From positions 248,001 through 312,000 of the forward strand of contig CABJAJ010000002.1 in the NCBI GenBank assembly GCA_902363575.1: a DNA stretch of 64,000 nucleotides, given 5' to 3'. A program made the position numbers and the translations under genes. Below, in pieces: positions 1-8,568 of this stretch. A model generated the notes under the pieces. It ran no database searches. It was not told the origin of the DNA and saw nothing but the letters and a program-made list of their open reading frames with translations. This DNA is from Rikenellaceae bacterium. GTDB lineage: Bacteria; Bacteroidota; Bacteroidia; Bacteroidales; Rikenellaceae. The stretch's first letter is position 1. Each line of letters begins with the position of its first letter.

Positions 1-696
1 CACACGGCCGGTCTGATCGCCGCCGGGCTGCTCGACAACCCCGTGAAATACGCCCACATCGTGACCTCGACCACCCACAAGACCCTGCGCGGACCGCGCG
101 GCGGCATTATCCTGATGGGTAAGGATTTCGAGAATCCCTGGGGCCTCACCACACCGAAGGGCGCCGTGAAGATGATGTCGCAGATTCTCAACTCGGCTGT
201 CTTCCCCGGTATTCAGGGCGGCCCGCTCGAGCATGTGATCGCGGCTAAGGCCGTCGCGTTCGGCGAAGCGCTCGAACCGAGCTACAAGGCGTATCAGCAG
301 CAGGTGCAGAAGAATGCCACAGCGATGGCCGAAGCCTTCGTGAAACGCGGCTATAAGATCGTCTCCGGCGGTACGGACAACCACCTGATGCTGGTCGATC
401 TGCGGACCAAGTTCCCCGAACTGACGGGCAAGCTGGCCGAGAAGTGCCTGGTGGCCGCCGACATCACCACCAACAAGAACATGGTGCCGTTCGACAGCCG
501 TTCCCCGTTCCAGACCTCGGGTCTGCGCTTCGGCACGCCCGCGATCACCACGCGCGGTGTGAAGGAGGATCGGATGGACTACATCGTGTCGCTCATCGAC
601 CGCGTGCTGAGCGACCCCGAGAACGAGCAGAACATCGCCGACGTGCGCAAGGACGTCAACAAGCTGATGGCGGACTATCCGCTGTTCGCATGGTAG
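1..696 (+). CDS. glyA: Serine hydroxymethyltransferase, 3' part (5' end outside window)
   Basis: PLP enzyme interconverting serine plus tetrahydrofolate with glycine plus methylene-tetrahydrofolate. The reading frame is open from base 1, and 231 codons of an enzyme normally near 420 residues are present, so roughly the first 190-200 are missing. The motif [13 protein letters not shown] is the PLP-lysine site; the Schiff-base lysine is residue 27 of the fragment (bases 79-81). The C-terminal small domain is complete and ends ...[10 protein letters not shown] before TAG. The family call is certain. The next gene starts within or just after the stop codon, so the two are probably cotranscribed. 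Confidence 0.97.
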   Translation, partial: HTAGLIAAGLLDNPVKYAHIVTSTTHKTLRGPRGGIILMGKDFENPWGLTTPKGAVKMMSQILNSAVFPGIQGGPLEHVIAAKAVAFGEALEPSYKAYQQQVQKNATAMAEAFVKRGYKIVSGGTDNHLMLVDLRTKFPELTGKLAEKCLVAADITTNKNMVPFDSRSPFQTSGLRFGTPAITTRGVKEDRMDYIVSLIDRVLSDPENEQNIADVRKDVNKLMADYPLFAW

Positions 697-701
697 GCGC
701 G

Positions 702-1382
702 ATGCGCGAGGTGACGGACTTTCTCGCGGAGCTCTGTGAAAACAACGAGCGCGGATGGTTTGAAGCCCACCGGAAAGCATACCTCCGGGCAAGGGAGGTG
801 TTTGAAAGTTTCGTAGCGGAATTGATCGAAGGCATCGCGTCCTTCGATCATTCCGTTGTGGGGCTTACGGTAAAGGACTGCACCTACCGCATTTACCGCG
901 ACACGCGGTTCAGCCCCGACAAGACGCCCTATAAGAGTTATATGGGAGCTTATGTGGCTCCCCGTGGCAAGAAGAGCGGCTATGCGGGCTATTATTTCCA
1001 CGTCGAACCGGGCGCTGCCCGACAGGCGGGGCACAGCCTGCTGTCGGCGGGTCTCTACTGTCCGGATCCCCTCGTGCTGCGCAGCGTGAGGGAGGAGATC
1101 GCCGACCATGGTGCGGAAATTGCAGCCGCCATCGACGCGGCTGCGGGTTTCCGGATTTATGAAGGGAACAGGCTGCGGAGGCTGCCGGCGGGATTCGTTG
1201 CCGGGACGCCTTACGACGAGCTGCTCAAGCTGAAGGATTTTTACATCGAGCGACCGATGGATGGGGAATTTCTTTGTTCCGATAAGTTGCTCGAATCGAC
1301 GGTCGCGGCTTTCCGCACGACGGAGCCGTTGGTCAGCCGGCTCAACCGGGCGGTGAAATATGCGTTCGAGGAGATGCGGTAA
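702..1382 (+). CDS. DUF2461 family protein
   Basis: 226-residue protein of the DUF2461 / TIGR02453 family, widespread and of unknown biochemical function. The family signature is visible: N-terminal TDFLAELCENNERGWFEAHR, then YRIYRDTRFSPDKTPYKS and a later GYYFHVEP strand. The alternative start at 690 (MVGAMREV...) overlaps the glyA stop; 702 was chosen because homologues start close to this TDFL motif. It follows glyA directly with only a few bases between. No signal peptide or membrane segment. Function cannot be assigned from sequence. Confidence 0.88.
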   Translation: MREVTDFLAELCENNERGWFEAHRKAYLRAREVFESFVAELIEGIASFDHSVVGLTVKDCTYRIYRDTRFSPDKTPYKSYMGAYVAPRGKKSGYAGYYFHVEPGAARQAGHSLLSAGLYCPDPLVLRSVREEIADHGAEIAAAIDAAAGFRIYEGNRLRRLPAGFVAGTPYDELLKLKDFYIERPMDGEFLCSDKLLESTVAAFRTTEPLVSRLNRAVKYAFEEMR

Positions 1383-1412
1383 AGCGGGCGACAACCCGTC
1401 GGGCGGAATGTA

Positions 1413-2369
1413 ATGCGAAAACGGAATATGAAAAAATGGTGGATTGCCTGTGCGGCGCTCGTATGCGTTCTTTCGGCACAGGGGCAGGCGGTGCGGCAGA
1501 CGTACCTTTATGCGGTCAAGGGGGCGGACAGCCTCTACCTCGACCGGTACGAAGCCGTGCCGGCGGTGAGCGGGGCGCGGCCCTGCATGATTTTCGTCTT
1601 TGGCGGCGGATTCGTGGACGGTATGCGCGACGATGCGCGGTATGTGCCGTTCTTCGAGTACATGGCCGCAAAGGGCATCACCGTGGTATCGATCGACTAT
1701 CGGTTGGGGCTGCGCGAGGTGATCGCATCGGGGGATTTCTCGGCCGGGCATGTGGTCGGGGCCTTTATGCGGACGGTCGCCATGGCGACCGAAGACCTCT
1801 ATGACGCCACGGCCTATGTCCTGGCGAACGCCGAACGGTGGAGAGTCGATCCCGCGTGCATCGTGGCGTGCGGATCGAGCGCCGGCGCCGTGACGGTGTT
1901 GCACGGCGAACTGGGGCTCTGCAACCGCATCGAAGCGGCCGCACGGCTGCCCGAGTCGTTCGACTACGCCGGGGTGATTTCGTTCGCGGGGGCTGTTTTC
2001 TATCCGGGCGAGGAGCTGCGCTGGAACCGCAGGCCCGCGCCGATTCAGCTTTTTCACGGAGATGCCGATGCCAACGTGCCCTACGGGGCCGTGCGGGAGC
2101 AGGGGATGGGCTTTTTCGGCTCGGAGTACATTGCCGCCCAGCTTACGGCGTTGGGTGCACCGCACTATTTCTATTCCGCGACCGATGCCGACCACCGCAT
2201 GGCCGTCGATCCGATGGAGGAGAACCGCTATGAAATCGACGCCTTCCTGCAAAAACTCGTTTTCGGCCGTGAGCCCCTGATCGTCGATACCCGTGTCAGC
2301 CGGATCGGTGCGCCCGTGCTGCCGAAGGACTTTACCATCGCCGATTACATTCAGTCGAATTTCCGGTAG
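1413..2369 (+). CDS. Secreted alpha/beta hydrolase (esterase-like)
   Basis: 318 residues beginning with a typical signal peptide (KKWW, hydrophobic core IACAALVCVLSAQG); a second start at 1428 would give the cleaner signal. The fold is alpha/beta hydrolase of the carboxylesterase / BD-FAE type: oxyanion-hole motif FGGGF at residues 63-67, nucleophile elbow GSSAG at 154-158 (Ser156), acid motif HGDADANVP with Asp219 and the catalytic His in DADHRM (His261). All three triad positions are present, so it should be active, probably in the periplasm on an ester. Substrate unknown; acetyl-carbohydrate or peptide esters are possibilities. A terminator follows at 2396. Confidence 0.85.
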   Translation: MRKRNMKKWWIACAALVCVLSAQGQAVRQTYLYAVKGADSLYLDRYEAVPAVSGARPCMIFVFGGGFVDGMRDDARYVPFFEYMAAKGITVVSIDYRLGLREVIASGDFSAGHVVGAFMRTVAMATEDLYDATAYVLANAERWRVDPACIVACGSSAGAVTVLHGELGLCNRIEAAARLPESFDYAGVISFAGAVFYPGEELRWNRRPAPIQLFHGDADANVPYGAVREQGMGFFGSEYIAAQLTALGAPHYFYSATDADHRMAVDPMEENRYEIDAFLQKLVFGREPLIVDTRVSRIGAPVLPKDFTIADYIQSNFR

Positions 2370-2395
2370 AGCCGTTTCCGGACATCTATGCTCAA

Positions 2396-2423
2396 GCCGT
2401 CCCGCACGAGGGACGGCTTTTTT
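2396..2423 (+). terminator. Rho-independent terminator after the hydrolase gene
   Basis: Perfect 8-bp stem GCCGTCCC / GGGACGGC around the loop GCACGA, followed by six T. It ends the glyA-side transcript and separates it from the PTS operon. A second, weaker GC hairpin lies around 2458-2480 in the same 219-bp gap. Confidence 0.85.
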
Positions 2424-2588
2424 CGTGCGGGGGACGAACCCGTCATGCGACCGGTGCGGCAGCGGAAATCCGCCGCCGCCTTTTCGTCGTGCGGGAAACG
2501 CTGACGATTTTTCGTCCCCGGAGGGACATTTGCACAGATTTTGGGTGTCGCTCGCCGGATAGCCTTTTCAGACACGCAAAACCGGCAT

Positions 2589-4424
2589 ATGCAACAACAC
2601 GTCCAACGATTCGGCAGGGCCCTGAGCGCGATGGTCATGCCCAACATCGGCGCATTTATCGCCTGGGGCTTCATCACGGCCCTCTTCATTCCCACGGGCT
2701 GGTGGCCCAGTCCGACGCTCGCGCAGCTCGTCGATCCGATGCTCGTTTACCTGCTGCCGCTGCTGATCGCCTACACGGCGGGACGCAACGTCGCCGGCGA
2801 GCGGGGCGGGGTGATCGGTGTGATCGCCACGGCCGGGGTAATCGTCGGGAGCGAGATCCCCATGTTCATCGGCGCGATGATTATGGGGCCCCTGGCCGGA
2901 TACGTCATCAAACAGTTCGACCGCCTTATCGACGGCAAGGTCAAGGCCGGATTCGAGATGCTGGTCAATAACTTCTCGATCGGCATTCTGGGCATGTTGC
3001 TCGCCATCCTGGGGTTTTACGCCATCGGGACGATCGTTTCCGAGCTTACGGAGTGGATCAGCCTGTGCGCCGCATGGATCATCGAACACAGCCTGCTGCC
3101 GCTCGTGTCGATCTTCGTGGAGCCGGCCAAGGTGCTCTTCCTGAACAACGCCATCAACCACGGCATCTTCTCCCCGATCGGACTGGAACAGGCGCGGGAG
3201 ACGGGCGAGTCGATCATGTTCCTGCTCGAGACGAACCCCGGTCCCGGTCTGGGGGTTCTGCTGGCCTACTGGATGTTCGCCGAGGGCAACGCCAAGGAGT
3301 CGGCGCCCGGTGCGGTCATCATCCAGTTTTTCGGCGGCATCCACGAAATCTATTTCCCCTATATCCTCGCGCGTCCCGTCTTGATCCTTGCGCCCATTGC
3401 GGGATCGGCGGCCGGGCTGCTTTTCTATTCGCTCACCGACGCAGGGCTGGTGGCTCCCGCATCGCCGGGCAGCATCATCTCGGTGCTGGCAATGGCGCCC
3501 AAAGGCAAGACGGTCGTGGTGCTGCTGGGCATCGTCATCTCTGCCATCGTTTCGTTCGTCGTGGCTTCGCCTTTCGTGCGCCGTGCGTCGCAACGCAACC
3601 GTACCCTGCCCGAAAACAGATTCAAATACAACCCCGCCGCGACGACCGGCACCTCCGCTGCCAGCGATGGGCGGATTCGTAAGATCGTCTTTGCATGCGA
3701 TGCGGGCATGGGGTCGAGCGCATTGGGTGCGACCCGTTTCCGCAACCGGACGGAGGACCTGGGCATCGACGTGGAGGTGACCAACAGTTCGGTGGATGCG
3801 ATTCCGAAAGACGCCGACGTGGTGGTAAGTCAGGCTGTGCTGGCCGACCGCGTGGAACGTTCGGCGCCGCAGGCCGAGAAGGTGGTCATCAACAATTTCC
3901 TCGGCGACGAAAACCTCGATGCGCTGCTCGAAGAGTTGCGCCGACGCAACGGCGAGGACGAAGCGGCCCGCGGATCGGGAGTGAAAGTGCGGCAAGACGG
4001 GGAGAACGACGTGCTGCGGCCCGAAAATATTTTGGTCGGCCTTGCGAGCGAATCCAAAGAGGCCGCGATCCGCAGGGCCGGAGAGCTTCTGGTGCGGGGC
4101 GGCTACGTTGAGGAGCCTTATGTGGATGCGATGCTGCGGCGCGAGCAGCTCGCCACGACCTATCTGGGTATGGGAATTGCAATACCCCACGGGACGTCCG
4201 ACGCCAAGGAGCGCGTCCTGCGATCGGGAATCGTGGTGTTGCAATATCCCGAAGGGGTCGATTTCGGCGACGAGAAAGCCCATCTGGTGATCGGGATAGC
4301 CGGCGTCGGAGACGAGCATCTGGATATCCTGGCGCGGCTGAGCGCATCGCTCGAAGACGACGACCTGCTGCAACGGCTTCTGAGCACCCACGATCCGAAA
4401 GTCATATACAACGCATTGAAATAA
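2589..4424 (+). CDS. mtlA: PTS mannitol transporter, fused EIICBA
   Basis: 611-residue membrane permease-phosphotransferase that imports mannitol as mannitol-1-phosphate. Domain order is EIIC (about 1-340, several membrane segments; conserved MPNIGAFIAWGFITALF, NNAINHGIFSPIG and GGIHEIYFPYI), a linker, EIIB (about 360-460; phosphocysteine Cys370 in FACDAGMGSSALG) and EIIA (about 475-611; phosphohistidine His534 in IAIPHGTSDAK). All phosphorylation sites are intact. The frame is open from 2541, but the ATG at 2589 gives the usual short N-terminus (MQQHVQRFGRALSAMVMPNIG). First gene of a four-gene operon with HPr, EI and mtlD, which supports mannitol as substrate. Confidence 0.95.
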   Translation: MQQHVQRFGRALSAMVMPNIGAFIAWGFITALFIPTGWWPSPTLAQLVDPMLVYLLPLLIAYTAGRNVAGERGGVIGVIATAGVIVGSEIPMFIGAMIMGPLAGYVIKQFDRLIDGKVKAGFEMLVNNFSIGILGMLLAILGFYAIGTIVSELTEWISLCAAWIIEHSLLPLVSIFVEPAKVLFLNNAINHGIFSPIGLEQARETGESIMFLLETNPGPGLGVLLAYWMFAEGNAKESAPGAVIIQFFGGIHEIYFPYILARPVLILAPIAGSAAGLLFYSLTDAGLVAPASPGSIISVLAMAPKGKTVVVLLGIVISAIVSFVVASPFVRRASQRNRTLPENRFKYNPAATTGTSAASDGRIRKIVFACDAGMGSSALGATRFRNRTEDLGIDVEVTNSSVDAIPKDADVVVSQAVLADRVERSAPQAEKVVINNFLGDENLDALLEELRRRNGEDEAARGSGVKVRQDGENDVLRPENILVGLASESKEAAIRRAGELLVRGGYVEEPYVDAMLRREQLATTYLGMGIAIPHGTSDAKERVLRSGIVVLQYPEGVDFGDEKAHLVIGIAGVGDEHLDILARLSASLEDDDLLQRLLSTHDPKVIYNALK

Positions 4425-4435
4425 AACATGCCGTC

Positions 4436-4699
4436 ATGGTAACACGCAAGGTAACGATAGAGGCTCCCAATGGGATGCACGCCCGTCCGGCGGGCGAGCT
4501 GGTCAAACGGATCCGGGAATACGCCCCCACGAAAATCACCCTCCGCAGCGGAGCGAAGCAGGTCAATGCCGCGAGCATCCTCTCGATTCTCTCGCTCGGC
4601 CTGAAACGGGGCGCCGAGCTGGAGGTGGTCGCCGACGGACCGCGCGAGCAGGAGGCTGCCGACGAGGTGGCCCGTTTCATCGCGGAAATCCGGGAGTAG
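4436..4699 (+). CDS. ptsH: Phosphocarrier protein HPr
   Basis: 87-residue HPr-family phosphocarrier relaying phosphate from EI to the EIIA domain of MtlA. The active-site His15 lies in GMHARPAG. A serine equivalent to the regulatory Ser46 of Gram-positive HPr is present as Ser47 (NAASILSIL), but no HPr kinase gene is seen in the window, so its regulatory use is unproven. It sits 11 bp after mtlA and 2 bp before the EI gene, clearly in one operon. Because it is clustered with a single sugar permease, it may be dedicated to mannitol uptake. Confidence 0.95.
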   Translation: MVTRKVTIEAPNGMHARPAGELVKRIREYAPTKITLRSGAKQVNAASILSILSLGLKRGAELEVVADGPREQEAADEVARFIAEIRE

Positions 4700-4701
4700 C
4701 C

Positions 4702-6414
4702 ATGACAAGGATTCGCACGAATACGGCGACCACGCAGGGCATCGTCGTCGGTACGGCCTACGTCGTCCGCCATCCCGAGCCGGAGGGGGAGCCGCACGTT
4801 GCGGACAGCGCGACCGACGCCCTTTCCGAACGCACGCGCTTCGAGCGGGCGCTCGCCCGGGCCGCCGAGCAGCTCGGTGAGTTGATCGGCCGGAGCGACG
4901 TGTTTTCCGCTCACCTGGCTATTGCCGAAGACCCGATGCTGCGCGAAAGCGTCGAGACGAAGATCGAAGAGGGTATGACCGCCGAGCGGGCGGTCGAGAG
5001 CTCCTGTGCGGAGATCAGCGGCATGATGGAGGAGCTCGAGGACGAATACCTGCGCGAGCGGGCGACCGACGTGCGGGACGTCTGCACGCGCATCCGTCAG
5101 GCGTTGCGCGGTACCGAGGCGGCCAATCCTTTCGCCAACCTGGGGCCGGAGGCGATCGTCGTGGCCGACGAACTGACGCCCTCCGACACGGCGATGATGG
5201 ATTTCAGCCGCATCGTCGGCTTCGTCACGCGGGGCGGCAGCACCACCAGCCACGTCTGTATCATCGCCCGCAACCAATGCGTGCTCGCGATGGTCGGCGT
5301 GGGGGACGACATCGCCCGCATCGAGACCGGAGACCGGTTGATTCTCGACGGAATACGGGGCGAAATCCTGATCGACCCCGACCCCGCGACCGAAGAGCAC
5401 TACCGCCGCCGGGCCCGAGAAATCGAGACCGAGCGGCTGCGGCTGATGGATTTCGGCCGGCTGCGGGCCGTGACTACCGATGGCCGGCCTGTTGCCGTGT
5501 TCGCCAACGTAGCCAACACGGACGAGGTGCGCACGGCCATCGACGCCGGCGCCGACGGGATCGGGCTCTACCGCAGCGAATTTCTCTACATGCTTCATCC
5601 CGACGACTACCCCGACGAGCAGACGCAGTTCGAGGCCTATCGTGCCGCCGCCGAACTGTGCGGCGAACGGAGCCTGATTATCCGCACGCTCGATATCGGA
5701 GGAGACAAGGCGCTGCCCTACATGCACGCTCCGCGTGAAGAGAATCCCTTTCTCGGATGGCGGGCCGTGCGCATATCGCTCTCCATGCCGGAGCTTTTCG
5801 AGGCGCAGATCAGGGCGCTGTTACGGGCCAGCGCCTACGGCAACGTGAAGATCATGTTCCCGATGATTACCTCGCTCGACGAATTCCGCCGGGCCCGGGA
5901 GGTGGTCGAACGTTGCAAAGCCGCTCTCGGACGGGAGGGAATCGCTTTCAATCCCGCCATCGAGACGGGTATCATGGTCGAAACACCGGCAGCGGTTCTG
6001 ACGGCCGACCTGCTGGCGGCCGAAGCCGACTTCTTCAGTATCGGCACCAACGACCTCACGCAGTATGTGATGGCCGCCGACCGGACCAACCCCCGCGTCT
6101 CGCACCTCTACGATACGTTCAACCTCTCGGTGCTGCGTTCGATCCGCTCGGTGATCGATGCCGGCGCGGAGGCGGGGCGCGAGGTGGGTATGTGCGGCGA
6201 GTTCGCCTCCGATCCCCTCGGTACGCGGTTGCTGCTGGGATTGGGATTACAGGAATTCAGCGTCAATATCGGGGTGATCGGGAGCATCAAGGCGTGCATC
6301 CTGCGCCAGAGCTATGCCGCGTGCCGGGAGTTCGCCGCAAGGGTGCTCGAAGCCGCGACGGAGGAGCGCATCCACGCCCTCATTGCAGAGGAGGACAGGG
6401 AGGGAACGGAATGA
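4702..6414 (+). CDS. ptsI: PTS enzyme I (phosphoenolpyruvate-protein phosphotransferase)
   Basis: 570-residue cytoplasmic enzyme that autophosphorylates with phosphoenolpyruvate and passes phosphate to HPr. The N-terminal phosphohistidine domain carries GGSTTSHVCIIAR (His184). The C-terminal PEP-binding TIM barrel shows GIGLYRSEFLYM, RTLDIGGDKALPY, FFSIGTNDLTQY and the catalytic-cysteine region GREVGMCGEFASDP. Length matches the family (about 570-575). It lies between ptsH and mtlD (13 bp to the mtlD start). Confidence 0.97.
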   Translation: MTRIRTNTATTQGIVVGTAYVVRHPEPEGEPHVADSATDALSERTRFERALARAAEQLGELIGRSDVFSAHLAIAEDPMLRESVETKIEEGMTAERAVESSCAEISGMMEELEDEYLRERATDVRDVCTRIRQALRGTEAANPFANLGPEAIVVADELTPSDTAMMDFSRIVGFVTRGGSTTSHVCIIARNQCVLAMVGVGDDIARIETGDRLILDGIRGEILIDPDPATEEHYRRRAREIETERLRLMDFGRLRAVTTDGRPVAVFANVANTDEVRTAIDAGADGIGLYRSEFLYMLHPDDYPDEQTQFEAYRAAAELCGERSLIIRTLDIGGDKALPYMHAPREENPFLGWRAVRISLSMPELFEAQIRALLRASAYGNVKIMFPMITSLDEFRRAREVVERCKAALGREGIAFNPAIETGIMVETPAAVLTADLLAAEADFFSIGTNDLTQYVMAADRTNPRVSHLYDTFNLSVLRSIRSVIDAGAEAGREVGMCGEFASDPLGTRLLLGLGLQEFSVNIGVIGSIKACILRQSYAACREFAARVLEAATEERIHALIAEEDREGTE

Positions 6415-6427
6415 CAAATCGGATAAA

Positions 6428-7585
6428 ATGAAAAAGGCAGTTCAGTTCGGGGCCGGGAATATCGGCCGGGGTTTCATCGGGGCGCTGCTGGCTCATGCAG
6501 GCTACCGGGTCGTGTTCGCCGACGTCAATCGCGAAGTGGTCGATCGGATCGAACGCGAAGGGCGTTATATGGTACACATCATGGACGTGACGTGTTCCAC
6601 GGAAACGGTCGAGGGGGTGACGGCGGTGGATTCCACCGGTGCCGGGGCGATCGAAGCGATCGCCGAAGCCGATCTGGTGACCACAGCGGTCGGGCTGAAC
6701 GTGCTGCCCCGCATCGCCCCGGTGCTCGCACGGGGTATCGGGCTGCGGCAGGAACGGGAGGTCGGTCGGCCGCTCAACGTGATCGCCTGCGAGAACGGCA
6801 TCGGAGCGTCGTCCCGGCTTCGCGAAGCGGTATTCGCCCGCATGGACGAACCTTTGCGTCGCTATTGCGAAAGGTACGTGGGTTTTCCCGACTGCTCGGT
6901 GGATCGGATCGTGCCGCCGGTGCGGTGCGACAACCCGATCGACGTGGTGGCCGAACGGTTTTACGAATGGAACGTGGACAAGGACGCTTTCGTCGGGCCG
7001 CCGCCTCATATCGAGGGGATGAACCTCACGCACGAGCTGAGTGCCTACGTCGAACGCAAGCTCTTTACACTCAATACGGGACATGCGATTACGGCCTATC
7101 TGGGGCGGCTGCGGGGCTATGCCACCATCCATGAGAGCATCACCGACCGGCAGTTGCGTAGTGTCGTGCGGGAGGCCATGCGGGAGAGCGGGCTGGGCCT
7201 TTCGGCCCGTTACGGGCTAGATCGTGAGGAGCATTTCCGTTATATCGACCGAATCATCGGCCGTTTCGAGAATCCCTACCTCGACGATCGGGTGGAACGG
7301 GTGGGCCGGGAGCCGCTGCGCAAGCTCGGGCCGACGGACCGGCTGGTTCGACCCACGCTGACGGCCCGCGAATACGGCTATCCGACGCTCGCGCTTACGC
7401 TCGGGATCGGCGCAGCGCTGCTGTACGATAATCCGGACGATCCGGAGAGCGTCGAGATGATGCGCCGGATCGAGCAGCAGGGACTCACGGATGCGGTGGC
7501 CGATTTCACGGGAATTCCCGCCGACGCGCCCATTCAGGAGGCTATCGCCCAGGCCCGTTACGCTGCCGGCCGACTTCTCGGTTAG
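6428..7585 (+). CDS. mtlD: Mannitol-1-phosphate 5-dehydrogenase
   Basis: 385-residue NAD-dependent polyol dehydrogenase oxidising mannitol-1-phosphate to fructose-6-phosphate, the step that follows MtlA import. The N-terminal Rossmann motif FGAGNIGRGFIG (residues 7-18) and the catalytic motif KLFTLNTGHAITAYLG (Lys211, Asn216, His219) are intact, and the length matches E. coli MtlD (382). The frame is open upstream to 6314, but ATG 6428 gives the canonical start MKKAVQFGAGNIG. Last gene of the mannitol PTS operon; a terminator follows at 7716. Confidence 0.95.
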   Translation: MKKAVQFGAGNIGRGFIGALLAHAGYRVVFADVNREVVDRIEREGRYMVHIMDVTCSTETVEGVTAVDSTGAGAIEAIAEADLVTTAVGLNVLPRIAPVLARGIGLRQEREVGRPLNVIACENGIGASSRLREAVFARMDEPLRRYCERYVGFPDCSVDRIVPPVRCDNPIDVVAERFYEWNVDKDAFVGPPPHIEGMNLTHELSAYVERKLFTLNTGHAITAYLGRLRGYATIHESITDRQLRSVVREAMRESGLGLSARYGLDREEHFRYIDRIIGRFENPYLDDRVERVGREPLRKLGPTDRLVRPTLTAREYGYPTLALTLGIGAALLYDNPDDPESVEMMRRIEQQGLTDAVADFTGIPADAPIQEAIAQARYAAGRLLG

Positions 7586-7715
7586 CTCACTGTGGGTACG
7601 TACAGCCGGTGAAAAGGCGTCGCGGTCAGGCAAATCCTCTCCGGATGCGCCTGTGCTGTCGGGTCGGATGGCTGCAAAAATTCACCGTGGAATATGAATT
7701 TTTCGTATTGCCATG

Positions 7716-7743
7716 ATCCCGGGTCGCAGACCGCGGGATTTTT
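7716..7743 (+). terminator. Terminator of the mannitol PTS operon
   Basis: Hairpin with arms ATCCCG-GGTC and GACC-(G)-CGGGAT around GCA, followed by TTTTT. It is strong and correctly placed 130 bp after mtlD. The 130-bp trailer before it contains no other convincing feature. Confidence 0.8.
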
Positions 7744-7807
7744 CGTATCTTGTCGCATCGAACGGATCGATCGCTTGCGCGATCTCGATTCCGAAAAGGA
7801 GGACAAC

Positions 7808-8446
7808 ATGGCGGACGACTATTTGGGACGGAAAATGGAGGAATACCGCACGCGCGCGGCCACGGCGAACCGACGACCGGCGGCGACGCTGGGCAGGCTT
7901 CTGCTCAGGAACCGCAGCCATCGCGGTTACGACGCTCGTTTTCTGGTGCGCGAGGATCAGCTCCGTCGCATCATCGCGGTGAATACCAAAATCCCCTCGG
8001 CACGGAACCAGCAGGTGCTTCGTTTCCGCCCCGTGCTGGCGGACGAGGCGCACAAAGTTCTGGCCCATATCCGTTTGGGCGGCGCTCTGCCCGATCTGCA
8101 CCTCCCCTTGCCGGGCACGGAGCCCAACGCGTTCGTCATCGTCTGCACGACGGTGGGGGAGGATCGGTATGTCGATATCGACCTGGGTATTTCGGCCCAG
8201 AGCATGTTGCTTCAGGCAGCTGAGATCGGGTTGAACGGCATCTGCATCGGAGCGTTCGACAAAGCGCGGATCATGCGGGAATTCGGGCTGGAACTCGAAC
8301 CGCTGCTCATCATCGCTTTCGGCAAGGGAATCGAGCGGATCGAGCTGACGGAGATCGGCAGCGGGGAAGATCATGCTTATTACCGTCGGGACGGCGTGCA
8401 CTATGTGCCCAAAGTTCGTGTGGACGATTTGATAATCAAGGATTAA
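7808..8446 (+). CDS. Nitroreductase family protein
   Basis: 212-residue FMN-dependent nitroreductase-like oxidoreductase. Visible family features: LLRNRSHRGYD near the N-terminus (FMN phosphate contact), PSARNQQVLRF, and the later helix GISAQSMLLQAAEIGLNGICIGAFD. The start was placed at ATG 7808 because of the good ribosome-binding sequence AAAGGAGGAC just upstream; the in-frame ATG at 7694 would run through the upstream terminator. Likely a cytoplasmic NAD(P)H-dependent reductase; substrate unknown. Convergent with glmS. Confidence 0.85.
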   Translation: MADDYLGRKMEEYRTRAATANRRPAATLGRLLLRNRSHRGYDARFLVREDQLRRIIAVNTKIPSARNQQVLRFRPVLADEAHKVLAHIRLGGALPDLHLPLPGTEPNAFVIVCTTVGEDRYVDIDLGISAQSMLLQAAEIGLNGICIGAFDKARIMREFGLELEPLLIIAFGKGIERIELTEIGSGEDHAYYRRDGVHYVPKVRVDDLIIKD

Positions 8447-8513
8447 CATACGATTTTCCACCGCATCATGTTGCCGGCCTTTTCCCTTTTGCCGACAGAC
8501 AAGATTCGTGGTT

Positions 8514-8547
8514 AAACAAACCGACCTGCCCCTATGGAGCAGGTCGG
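8514..8547 (-). terminator. Terminator of glmS
   Basis: Inverted repeat CCGACCTGC / GCAGGTCGG with a 9-nt loop. Read on the minus strand it is followed by the T-rich stretch TTTGTTT, 22 bp past the glmS stop. It could also stop plus-strand transcripts from the nitroreductase gene. Confidence 0.75.
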
Positions 8548-8568
8548 ATCGATCGGTTGCCGAACGGT

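Noticed and set aside
2568..4391. 607-codon minus-strand frame opposite mtlA
   Set aside because: Shadow frame rich in Arg, His and Asp; mtlA on the plus strand has all domain motifs.
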